A stretch of 64,000 nt of DNA from Prevotella sp. (GTDB lineage Bacteria; Bacteroidota; Bacteroidia; Bacteroidales; Bacteroidaceae). The stretch covers positions 23,696 through 87,695 of the forward strand of contig JAFRPY010000020.1 of NCBI GenBank assembly GCA_017428925.1, in the 5' to 3' direction. Under the pieces are notes generated by a model, which worked only from the letters and a program-made list of their open reading frames with translations, searched no databases and was not told where the DNA came from. Position numbers and translations under genes: made by a program. Below, piece by piece: positions 55,080-63,100 of the stretch. Numbering within the stretch: the stretch's first letter is position 1; each line of letters begins with the position of its first letter.

Positions 55080-56260
55080 AACAGTGGTATTATCAGTTCT
55101 ACTTTATAGCTGTCGGGCAGGTCTTGGATGTCCAGGACATAGTTTTTCTCGTATATCAGGTTCAGCCGTTGCTTGACATTTGCCAATCCTACGCCGCCTT
55201 TCTCTTGGTTGGGTTTGTCGGCCTTTGAATTGTGGCAACAGAAATGAAGCATTCCGTCTTCCTGAATTTCAGCCTTTACGTCGATGAATGATTCTTGCTG
55301 GTAGCTGATACCGTGCTTGAATGCATTCTCAATGAACGAAATGAGCATGAGTGGAGGTATCGATTTGTCTGGAGTAATCGTTGGCAGCACCGCCGTGATG
55401 TTCACATGGTCGGTATACCGTAGCCGCATCAGGTGGATATAGGTTCTGATGAACTCAAATTCTTTGGTGAGCGGCACACCGTGCTTGTTGCCTTCATAGA
55501 GTATGAAGCGCATCATTTTTGACAGCTCGACAATGGTTTCCTTCGCCCTTTCGGGATCGATGTCGACAAGGGCGTGGATATTGTTGAGCGTGTTCATGAA
55601 GAAGTGGGGATTAATCTGGTAGCGCAGGTATTCAAGCTGCTGCTCCAGGTTTTCACGCTCAAGTTCAGCCAGTCGCTTGTGGTCGTCGCGGCTGTGGGAA
55701 TAGCCCTTGAGTCCGAGGTTGGCTCCGAACATCAGTATAAGTATCACAATGGCCAGGATGTCGCGTTCGCCAACGATAGGAGGCGGCCCGTCGTGATGAT
55801 GCTTCTGGTGAGGCTTGTCGAAAGGCAGACGCTTGCCGTCGGGCTCCATCGGATGTTTGCCGTCGGGCTCCATCGGACGCTTGTCGTTAGATGGCGGCTG
55901 GTGACTACCTGGCTGTTCCATGGGCGGTTTATGTTCCATGGGTTTATTGTCGGGCCGGCTGCTGCATTGGTAAATCGTGAATGCAGCGATGACTACGGCA
56001 ACGGTTGTGAAATACGCCACGTGCCGATGCTTGTGCACCAGCAGCGGAGCCAGCAGGAAATTATGGACGAGAAACAGCAGCAGATAGATTGCGAATTTGC
56101 GCCATACGACGAATATCTCAGTCCAGTCGAATGTGTCGTTGGGGCCACTGATAGTGCGCACATACAGACTTAGTAGTGGGGACGCAAAGAGCAGTCCCCA
56201 CACTACCAGGTATGTTATATTCTCCTGACGCGACTGTTTCATCCATGTTCTTCTTGTCAT
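55076..56260 (-). CDS. LytS-type histidine kinase with Pro/His/Met-rich extracytoplasmic loop
   Basis: 394 residues from the ATG at 56260 (ATG 56242 is equally plausible). Three transmembrane helices are followed by about 60 residues very rich in Pro, His, Asp, Lys and Met, with an 8-residue tandem repeat PMEPDGKH/PMEPDGKR and a QKHHHDG cluster. A fourth helix and a short coiled coil come next. Phospho-acceptor His is in YQINPHFFMNTLNNIH, N-box in ISFIENAFKHG, G-box in GGVGLANVKQRL. The loop could bind metal or an anionic polymer; that is inference. Confidence 0.92.
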   Translation of the reverse strand: MTRRTWMKQSRQENITYLVVWGLLFASPLLSLYVRTISGPNDTFDWTEIFVVWRKFAIYLLLFLVHNFLLAPLLVHKHRHVAYFTTVAVVIAAFTIYQCSSRPDNKPMEHKPPMEQPGSHQPPSNDKRPMEPDGKHPMEPDGKRLPFDKPHQKHHHDGPPPIVGERDILAIVILILMFGANLGLKGYSHSRDDHKRLAELERENLEQQLEYLRYQINPHFFMNTLNNIHALVDIDPERAKETIVELSKMMRFILYEGNKHGVPLTKEFEFIRTYIHLMRLRYTDHVNITAVLPTITPDKSIPPLMLISFIENAFKHGISYQQESFIDVKAEIQEDGMLHFCCHNSKADKPNQEKGGVGLANVKQRLNLIYEKNYVLDIQDLPDSYKVELIIPLL

Positions 56261-56293
56261 AGATAGTAACGTAAGAGTCAGCAAAATATTGTT

Positions 56294-58228
56294 TTATGGT
56301 CTTCCTCCGCCGCTTGATGTGTATTGCGAGAGCGTGACTGTGGCTCCACCACTGACGGTGGCTCCTGTACAGACGATTCCGTCTAAGATGCTCGTACCGC
56401 TGTTGACGGTGACATCGCTCTTCAGCGTAGGCTTCGATGCACCGGAAACGACAAGCGTACTGCCACCGCTCGATGGTGTAAGGAAGGCTATGGTTTCGCT
56501 GCCTATAGTCATGGAGTACCATTTATTTTTTGTCCACGACGAGGTGGAATAGCACGCCTGTGTAAGGCTGGAACCTCTTTCGAGTCCTCCCATGGCAATG
56601 ATGGTGCCGCCGGTTACGTATAGTTTTTTCTGTTGCTCGGTGTTGGCATCAATGGCTACCTCAGGAGTGTTCTGCGTGCCACAGCCGACGGCATACACCA
56701 GTCCACCCTTGATATAGCAGTTGCCGTTGGCGTCGAGGCCATCGTTGTTGGTGGAGCGGGCATATACGTAGCCGCCGCTGATGGTCAGGTCGCCAGAGCC
56801 GTTGGTCGACGTGTTGTACGACGAGTTGATGGCATCGTCAGTTGCATCGACGGTGGTTTGTCCGCCGGTGATTTCTATCGAGGTCTTGCTTTCGATGCCT
56901 TCGCCGCCGGCCCCTGTCGTGTTGACGCTGATAACGCTATTATCGCTGATCAGGATGGCTCCGTCGATCTTGATGCCCTTTGGAGATGATTTGTAGTCGC
57001 TGTCATAGCGGTCGAGTTGCTGTGACGAAGTAACGGTTGAGAGGGTACCGCTGGAAGATGCTACGACGGCATTTCCCGATGTCTTGACGGTCAGCACGCC
57101 TCCTGAGGCCGTGAAGGTGCCGTCACCGTTGATGCCTTTTCCGCCGGCCCCCGTGCTGGTCAGGTTCAGTTTTCCACCGCTGATGCTGACATTTCCGTCG
57201 GCGCCCATACAGGCCGAGGCTTTCGTCTTCTTGTCGTCGCTGTCCCATACACCGCCGCCTGTCGTGTTCACTGTGATGTCGCCGCCGCTGATCCTGAGGT
57301 CGCCCTCGCTCTTGATGCCTTTGGCGGCATTGGCCGTGACGGTTATGCTGATGGTTCCGTCGCTGATGTAGATGTTTCCGGTATCCTCGTCTTCGTGGTC
57401 GGTGGTTTCGCCGGTGGATGCGTCGCCGTCGATGTCACACTGTATGCCGTCGTCGCCTGTCCCGCTGATGTTCACTGTTCCGCTCTCCATGAGGAAATAC
57501 TCGGCACAGTTGATACCGTCGCCCACTGCCGAAGTGACGTTGATGGTTGCATTCTTCAGCGTCATGTACTCGCCCGTCTTGATACCGTGTTTCACCTTGC
57601 CAACAACGTTCAGCGTGCCTTTTTGTGCAAACTCGGCGTGTCCTTTAATGTATAGGCAACCCTTTTGTGTACCGCTTGAGGCATCGCTGAGCGTGTTGGT
57701 CGTGCCTGTAACAACCTTTACCTTAATACGTTTACCGTTCTGAATGTGTATGGCAGCACCGCTATACACGGGCGTTGCGTTGGTCAGTGTCAGTCCGTTC
57801 AGTTCCATCGTGGCCTTATACGCGCCAGACATATAGAACTCGCCGTCGGTCGATGTACCGCTGAGCGTGTAGGTGATTTCCTCGGCGAGGTCGTCACTTT
57901 GGGCTATCGATACGTGTGCGCCGCTGATGGTTGGCGTGACATATTTTGCCACATTTCCTGCTATGGTCATGCTTGCCGATGTGCCGTTATAGCTGACGGC
58001 AATGGCCCCGTCAGTCACGCTGGTGTCATCAACTGTCATGCTGCTGATTTCGCTTAGCGTGAATGTCTTGCCCATAATTGTCAGTTCTGTTCCGTTAGCA
58101 TACGTCATATCACCTGTCTGAGTGGCAGGAAACTGGTAAGTCACGTTGCCCACCTTGACGTTCAGTGTCTGGCCCATAGCTGCTATCGTCAGCACGAAGG
58201 CCGTGAGGAGTGCATATACCTTTTTCAT
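56294..58228 (-). CDS. Secreted Cthe_2159-type beta-helix (carbohydrate-binding domain) protein
   Basis: 644 residues with a signal peptide ending AAMG. After an N-terminal module of about 65 residues, a right-handed beta-helix is marked by repeated acidic turns: GDGINC, DDGIQC, AKGIKS, GKGING, GEGIES, DDAINS, NDGLDA. This is the Cthe_2159/DUF4353 (PF14262) family, whose founder binds Ca2+ and acidic glycans. The C-terminus ends TSSGGGRP. The start overlaps the previous gene's stop (ATGA), and the kinase begins 33 bases downstream. Confidence 0.87.
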   Translation of the reverse strand: MKKVYALLTAFVLTIAAMGQTLNVKVGNVTYQFPATQTGDMTYANGTELTIMGKTFTLSEISSMTVDDTSVTDGAIAVSYNGTSASMTIAGNVAKYVTPTISGAHVSIAQSDDLAEEITYTLSGTSTDGEFYMSGAYKATMELNGLTLTNATPVYSGAAIHIQNGKRIKVKVVTGTTNTLSDASSGTQKGCLYIKGHAEFAQKGTLNVVGKVKHGIKTGEYMTLKNATINVTSAVGDGINCAEYFLMESGTVNISGTGDDGIQCDIDGDASTGETTDHEDEDTGNIYISDGTISITVTANAAKGIKSEGDLRISGGDITVNTTGGGVWDSDDKKTKASACMGADGNVSISGGKLNLTSTGAGGKGINGDGTFTASGGVLTVKTSGNAVVASSSGTLSTVTSSQQLDRYDSDYKSSPKGIKIDGAILISDNSVISVNTTGAGGEGIESKTSIEITGGQTTVDATDDAINSSYNTSTNGSGDLTISGGYVYARSTNNDGLDANGNCYIKGGLVYAVGCGTQNTPEVAIDANTEQQKKLYVTGGTIIAMGGLERGSSLTQACYSTSSWTKNKWYSMTIGSETIAFLTPSSGGSTLVVSGASKPTLKSDVTVNSGTSILDGIVCTGATVSGGATVTLSQYTSSGGGRP

Positions 58229-58596
58229 TTTACCGTGATTTTATGGGTTCCTTGTTTCGTCTTCACGATGTAAATGCCTTTCCTCATCTGCGACTTGGGA
58301 ATCTTGTGACCCTGCAGGTCGTAGATGTCGGTGGCTTCGTCGAGAGTGGCAGTGCTGATTTCCTCGATGCCAGAAGTCTCGTCTGTATTCGAGAAGTACA
58401 TCTTGCTTAGGTTCGAGAGGGTGAACGACTGCTGTCCAGCCGTCAGCGTGGTTCCGCTGATGTTCAGCGTCAGTGATGCTACGGATACCGAGGCTTTTGC
58501 CCCGTCCGTGGTCTCAAAAGTCAGGAATGAGAATTCTTCGGCCTGCACGTCCAGTGCACCTGTAATGGCCAATAGGAATAAAACAATTTTTTTCAT
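58225..58596 (-). CDS. Small secreted protein with C-terminal sorting-like tail
   Basis: 123 residues. A signal peptide ends VQAE. The C-terminus IYDLQGHKIPKSQMRKGIYI then VKTKQGTHKITVK resembles the C-terminal tails of Prevotella secreted proteins (Por/T9SS-type sorting or its relic). The middle (LTLNISGTTLTAGQQSFTLS, then NLSKMYFS) resembles residues 45-65 of the next protein (ELTIMGKTFTLSEISSM), so the two share a module. First gene of the operon; function unknown. Confidence 0.72.
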   Translation of the reverse strand: MKKIVLFLLAITGALDVQAEEFSFLTFETTDGAKASVSVASLTLNISGTTLTAGQQSFTLSNLSKMYFSNTDETSGIEEISTATLDEATDIYDLQGHKIPKSQMRKGIYIVKTKQGTHKITVK

Positions 58597-58688
58597 ATTT
58601 GTGTAATATTTTGGATTTTCGTGCTGTAAAATTAGTTATAAAATATGGTGTCCGCATAATTTATTCAGCGAACGGCCAGTTTTTTTCA

Positions 58689-58770
58689 GCAAAAGATAAG
58701 GATTTTACAAGCAAAAGATAAGGAATTCGAGTCGAAACAATGGAGTTTTCATCCTCAAAAAATAAGGATT
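58689..58770. repeat. 22-bp-period direct repeat, four positions (array B)
   Basis: GCAAAAGATAAGGA starts at 58689 and again at 58711. A decayed copy (CGAAACAATGGAGT) is at 58733, and TCAAAAAATAAGGA at 58755: 22 bp between each. Cores are less palindromic than in array A (AAA...TTT ends). Lies 93-174 bases upstream of the ATG of the operon with the LytTR regulator. Confidence 0.82.
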
Positions 58771-58800
58771 TGAGGTCCAACTCTGCCTGAGTTATAAAGC

Positions 58801-58840
58801 AAAACCCTATGATTTGCAAACGAAATCATAGGGTTTTTAT
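58801..58840. terminator. Perfect 15-bp hairpin terminator
   Basis: AAAACCCTATGATTT (58801-58815) pairs perfectly with AAATCATAGGGTTTT (58823-58837) around GCAAACG, followed by T. A-rich on the left and T-rich on the right, so it can act both ways. No gene ends next to it; it insulates the two divergent transcription units. Confidence 0.75.
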
Positions 58841-59129
58841 TCTACTCAGCATCTATTGGTTCTACGTACAAAAATCTACAAAAAACTCATAAAAAAGTTC
58901 CTTTTGAGCCTTAAAGGGAATATTTGTGTTAGATTATTGAAGATTTTTGTTTAAAAAAAGTGTAGGGGCTCTCATTCCCGACCTTTGGTCGCCTACCCAT
59001 AGCCTTTCCTCTTTCCTCAACACAAAGATAACATGGAACCGCTCAACGAGTTTGGACAAAAGGAGACTTTTTTCGCCCCCCTTTCGCATATTTAACGCCA
59101 TCATTGCACAATAATTGAAAATAATTGCG
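58841..59129. other. Gene-free stretch between divergent units
   Basis: About 290 bases, AT-rich on the left. It holds a nested hairpin at 58962-58996 (outer GTAGG/CCTAC, inner CGACC-TTT-GGTCG) and no believable gene. An 87-codon minus-strand frame is open but matches nothing I recognise. It could include a small RNA or a mobile-element scar. Confidence 0.4.
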
Positions 59130-59137
59130 TATCTTTG
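59130..59137 (+). promoter_or_regulatory. -7 box of the GNAT module
   Basis: TATCTTTG, 31 bases before the ATG at 59169; the best -33 candidate (TTG 59104-59106) leaves a 23-bp spacer. Confidence 0.55.
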
Positions 59138-59168
59138 CAACGATATTTCAACAGAAAGGAACATAATT

Positions 59169-59330
59169 ATGGCACGACCAATCAAAGAAACCCCCATCCT
59201 CTACGGTAAGGAGGCACGCAAGTTTGAACTGCGGATGCAGAATCCGCCCAGGCTTCCTGCAGAACAAGTAGAACGCATGCAGCGCGATTACGAATTCATG
59301 CGTTCAAGATGTGTAAACTGCACGTTCTAA
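59169..59330 (+). CDS. Putative antitoxin of a GNAT toxin-antitoxin pair
   Basis: 53 residues: MARPIKETPILYGKEARKFE, then LRMQNPPRLPAEQVERMQRD and ending NCTF. MARPIKETP openings are common in small antitoxin-like proteins of Bacteroidetes. The basic start and helical remainder suit DNA binding plus toxin binding. Three bases before the acetyltransferase gene. No classical RHH or HTH can be seen with certainty. Confidence 0.65.
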   Translation: MARPIKETPILYGKEARKFELRMQNPPRLPAEQVERMQRDYEFMRSRCVNCTF

Positions 59331-59333
59331 GAC

Positions 59334-59879
59334 ATGAACAAGGAAAACCTGCAGCTGCGTCGGCTTGGAGAGAATGACAAAGTGGTGGCATTCGACTGTG
59401 GCGATGAAGACCTGAACGACTTCATCCTCACCGATGCGCCGTTATACTATCACGTGCGTCTTGCCACCAGCTACGTGCTGGAAGATGGCATTACCGGAGA
59501 GGCTGCCGGCTATTTCAGCCTCGCTCACGACCGTATCTCCCTGACCGACTTTCCCAGCAACTCCGCCTACAACCGCTTCCGCAAGCAGTTCTTCGCCCAG
59601 GGTAAGATGTTCAAGAGCTACCCGGCACTGAAGATATGTCGCCTGGCCACAGACAAGTCGGCCCGGGGACTGGGTATCGGAAGCATGATGCTTAATACCA
59701 TCATCGAGTCATATAGAGGCGACAACAAGGCTGGCTGTCGCTTTATTACCGTCGATGCTTATATCAATGCCATCCCTTTCTACTTAAAGCAAGGTTTCAT
59801 GCCGCTCTCCAAGACTGACGAGGGTTCCGACACCCGCTTGCTCTATTTCGACTTGGAAAGCGTGAAACAAGACCAATAA
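59334..59879 (+). CDS. GNAT acetyltransferase, TacT-like toxin candidate
   Basis: 181 residues. Acetyl-CoA loop in ICRLATDKSARGLGIGSMML (R-G-x-G-x-G). YINAIPFYLKQGFMPL carries the GNAT motif-B Tyr/Phe pattern seen in TacT/AtaT toxins, and FDCGDEDLNDFI near the N-terminus is also typical. Such toxins acetylate aminoacyl-tRNA and block translation. The pairing with a small upstream gene supports a toxin-antitoxin role; an ordinary acetyltransferase is the alternative. Confidence 0.75.
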   Translation: MNKENLQLRRLGENDKVVAFDCGDEDLNDFILTDAPLYYHVRLATSYVLEDGITGEAAGYFSLAHDRISLTDFPSNSAYNRFRKQFFAQGKMFKSYPALKICRLATDKSARGLGIGSMMLNTIIESYRGDNKAGCRFITVDAYINAIPFYLKQGFMPLSKTDEGSDTRLLYFDLESVKQDQ

Positions 59880-60148
59880 TCCCCCCATCATACTTATGCC
59901 ACCGCTCACCTACATACACGCTTTTGAGGCGGCCCGCACGACGGCGGGCGGCAGGGGTGTTGGCGGCGGCAAGATTACCCCCCCCACTGGCCGTAAATGG
60001 CTTGGTTTTGACGAAGACGGCGCGAGGGGTGCCGGAGGCTTTTGGCGCGTTTCTGTCCCGCAGAGGGGCAGGGACGCGCTTTCTGCGTGCTTGTGTTTTA
60101 CCCCGTGACTAAACAAACAATATCAATAACAACAAAAACAATTACACT
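59880..60148. other. GC-rich leader region without a convincing gene
   Basis: 269 bases before the GLUG protein. It contains C- and G-runs (CCCCCCCC near 59980), a GTCCC/GGGAC hairpin near 60054-60073, and a final A-rich stretch just before the ATG. Short GC-rich open frames on both strands look like chance. No TAnnTTTG box is evident. It may be a long structured 5' leader. Confidence 0.4.
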
Positions 60149-63100
60149 ATGAAACAGAAGATTCTATTTATTCTCGCGCTGCTGCTCATGGCAGTGACGC
60201 AGGGGGCTTGGGCGCAGAACTACGACGTGTGGGACGGCACGACGACGACGCAGCCGAGCTACTCCAATCATGCTATTCAAATTAACACGGCTGCTGAGAT
60301 GGCCTGGCTGATGAATAACTATACTGCCGGTAGTTTATATATTCCCGTTTCTGGGGAGTTAGGACATATCTGGGATAACCCTCGTTTATATGATATCAGC
60401 ATTAATGCCGATTTCGATATGACTGCAGCTAATTGGGCACGATTGATTGGATATAGTGAAAATAATACGGAACATTATGGAGTTGATGGAGGTCATTGCT
60501 TTTATGTGACATGCAACGGCAATGGCCACACCATCAAAATCAAGATTGACGGTGCCACCGACAACTACCAGGGCCTGTTTTATGGAATAGGGGAAAATGC
60601 CACGGTGAAGAACCTCCACGTGGACGCCGACATCCATTGCAGCGCATCGCGACTGGTGGGGGGCATCTGCGGCGAGAACCTCGGCACCATAGAGAACTGC
60701 TGGGTGAGCGGCACGGTGCGCTCCGACTGGAGAGAACCGTCTTCGGCCTTCACCGCCAAGGTGGGCGGCATCTGCGGCGAGAACAACGGCACGGTACGGT
60801 ACTGCTGCGTGACCGCCAACGTGCAGAACGACGATGCCGACGTGGGCGGACTGGTAGGTTGCAATGACGGCACCCTCCAGCACTGCACCTTCTACGGCGA
60901 GCGCAGCAGCACCCACGACCAGGAAAGCATCTACAGCGGCAACTCCGTCAATTGGGAAAACTGCTACGGCGTGTTCAACCAGAGCGAGTACGACGCTGCC
61001 AGCGGCAAGGACCTGTACCGCAGGGCCATCAAGTACCCCTACACCTGCACCGTCAAGACCGAGGGTACGGGCACCATCCGCACCCGGTCTGCCGACGAGT
61101 ACGACGTGCCGGGTGTGCAACCCTCCGCTACCTTCTCGCTGAACGTGACGTCGGGCTCGATGCATAGTTACACCATCACCGATGCCGACGGCAACGACGT
61201 CGCGCTGCAGGGCCATGCCGACGACTGGTCGAGCTTCTGGTTCGTCATGCCGAAGCGCGACGTCACCGCCACAGTCGTCTTCTGGGGCGACTGGCCCAAG
61301 CAGGGCGAAGGCACCGAAGCCAGCCCCTACCTCATCAGCAGCGCGGACGACTGGAACAACTTCGCCCAAAACGTCAAACTCGGCCGCTCGTACAGCGGCA
61401 ACTACGTGAAACTGACCAGCGACATCACCGTCTCGACGATGGCGGGCGGAGCCTTCAGCGGCATCTTCGACGGAGGCGGCAAGACCATCACCGCCAACAT
61501 CAATGGCGGTAGTTCGCCAACGGCTCTTTTCCGCAGCATCAGCGGCGGCACCATCAGGAACCTGAAGGTGGCAGGCACCATCAGCGGCGGCCAGCACACC
61601 GCGGCTCTTTTGGTAGGATTAGGAAACAGCGGCGACAACCTCGTTGAGGGCTGCGCGGTCACGGCCACCGTCAACTGCAGCAGTTCGCACATGGGCGGCT
61701 TCCTGGCTCACGGCAACACCAGCAACGTCACCATTCGCGGCTGCGCCTTCAGCGGCAAGATGACGGGCGGCTCTACGGCCAAGGGCGTCTTCTACGGATG
61801 GGGCGACGACGGCGGCACCAAGAGCGTCACCGACTGCCTCTACATCATGGCCGACGGCCAGGACACCAACGGCCTCGACCTCGCAAAGATGAGCGGCGGC
61901 ACCGTCACGGTCAGCAACTGCTACAAAACCACCGACGCACTCTCGCAGGGCACGGAGGCCATCTTCACGACCCAGGCCCCGAGCAACATCGGCAGCCAGA
62001 CGGCGGACTACGGCATGGTGAAGGCCTACGAGCGTGGTCTGCTCTTCGACGGCAAGTACTACTTCGCCCCGTCCACCAGCACGGGCGCGGGCACCGAGGG
62101 CGACCCCTACATCATCAGTGATGCCAGCCAGTGGGACACCTTCGCCGCCAATGTCAACACCGGCAACAACTATAGCGGCAAGTTCCTGCTGCTGGCTGCC
62201 GACATCAGCGTCTCGACGATGATGGGCGCCAGCGAGGCCAACTCGTTCCAGGGCACCTTCCTGGGCAACAACCACACGCTGACCTTCACGCAGGGCACGG
62301 CGGTCAGTGCCTTCGGCCAGCAGAACTGCGCCCCCTTCCGCTTTGTCAAGGGAGCCACCATCCGCGACCTGAACGTGGCGGGCGACATCTACACCTCGCA
62401 GAAGTTCGCCGCCGGACTCATTGCCTACAGTTACGGCACGACGAGCGTCACCAACTGCCACGTCGCTACCGTCATCTATAGCACCGTCAGTGGCGACGGC
62501 ACCCACGGCGGCATCATCGCCATGCCCGGCGGCACGCTCAGCATCGAGGGCTGCGCCTACACCGGCCGCCTGCTGACCACCACGGGCACCAACAACTGCG
62601 GCGGCTTCGTGGCCTGGCACAACAGCGCCACCATCAGCATCAGCAACTCGCTCTACGCCCCCGGCGGCAGCATACCCGAGGGCTGGTCGGCCATCAACGC
62701 CGGCACAACCTTCGTGCGCGACGGCAGCCCCACCATCACCAACTGCTACTACACCGAGCCGATGGGCACGGCACAGGCCACGCAGGCCATCGCCGTTGCC
62801 ACTGACGACGGCCTGGGCGACCAGGTGCAGGCCTACAGCACGCTGACGATATACCAGAACGGCATCCTCTGCGACGGGAATTATTATAAGGAAGCCGCCA
62901 CCCTTAGCGGCGAAGGCACTGAGGCTGAGCCCTACCTCATCAATAATGAATTCGAATGGAGGTCTTTCGCCGCGTATGTCAACAACGGCAACAACTACAG
63001 CGGCAAGTTCGTCAGTCTGACCGACGACATCACGGCTTCTAAGACGGTGGGCCAGCGCGACGACAATCCTTTCAGCGGCACGTTCCTCGGCAACAATCAC

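Noticed and set aside
58934-59197. 87-residue minus-strand gene
   Set aside because: Overlaps the GNAT-module promoter and start, starts with an unsupported codon context, and matches no family I know.
59896-60108. 70-residue protein before the GLUG gene
   Set aside because: Gly/Arg/Ala-rich, no family features, equal open frames on other strands in the GC-rich stretch.
60386-61597. Minus-strand open frame (403 codons) over the GLUG gene
   Set aside because: Same reason; no domain or start context, and composition mirrors the opposite strand.
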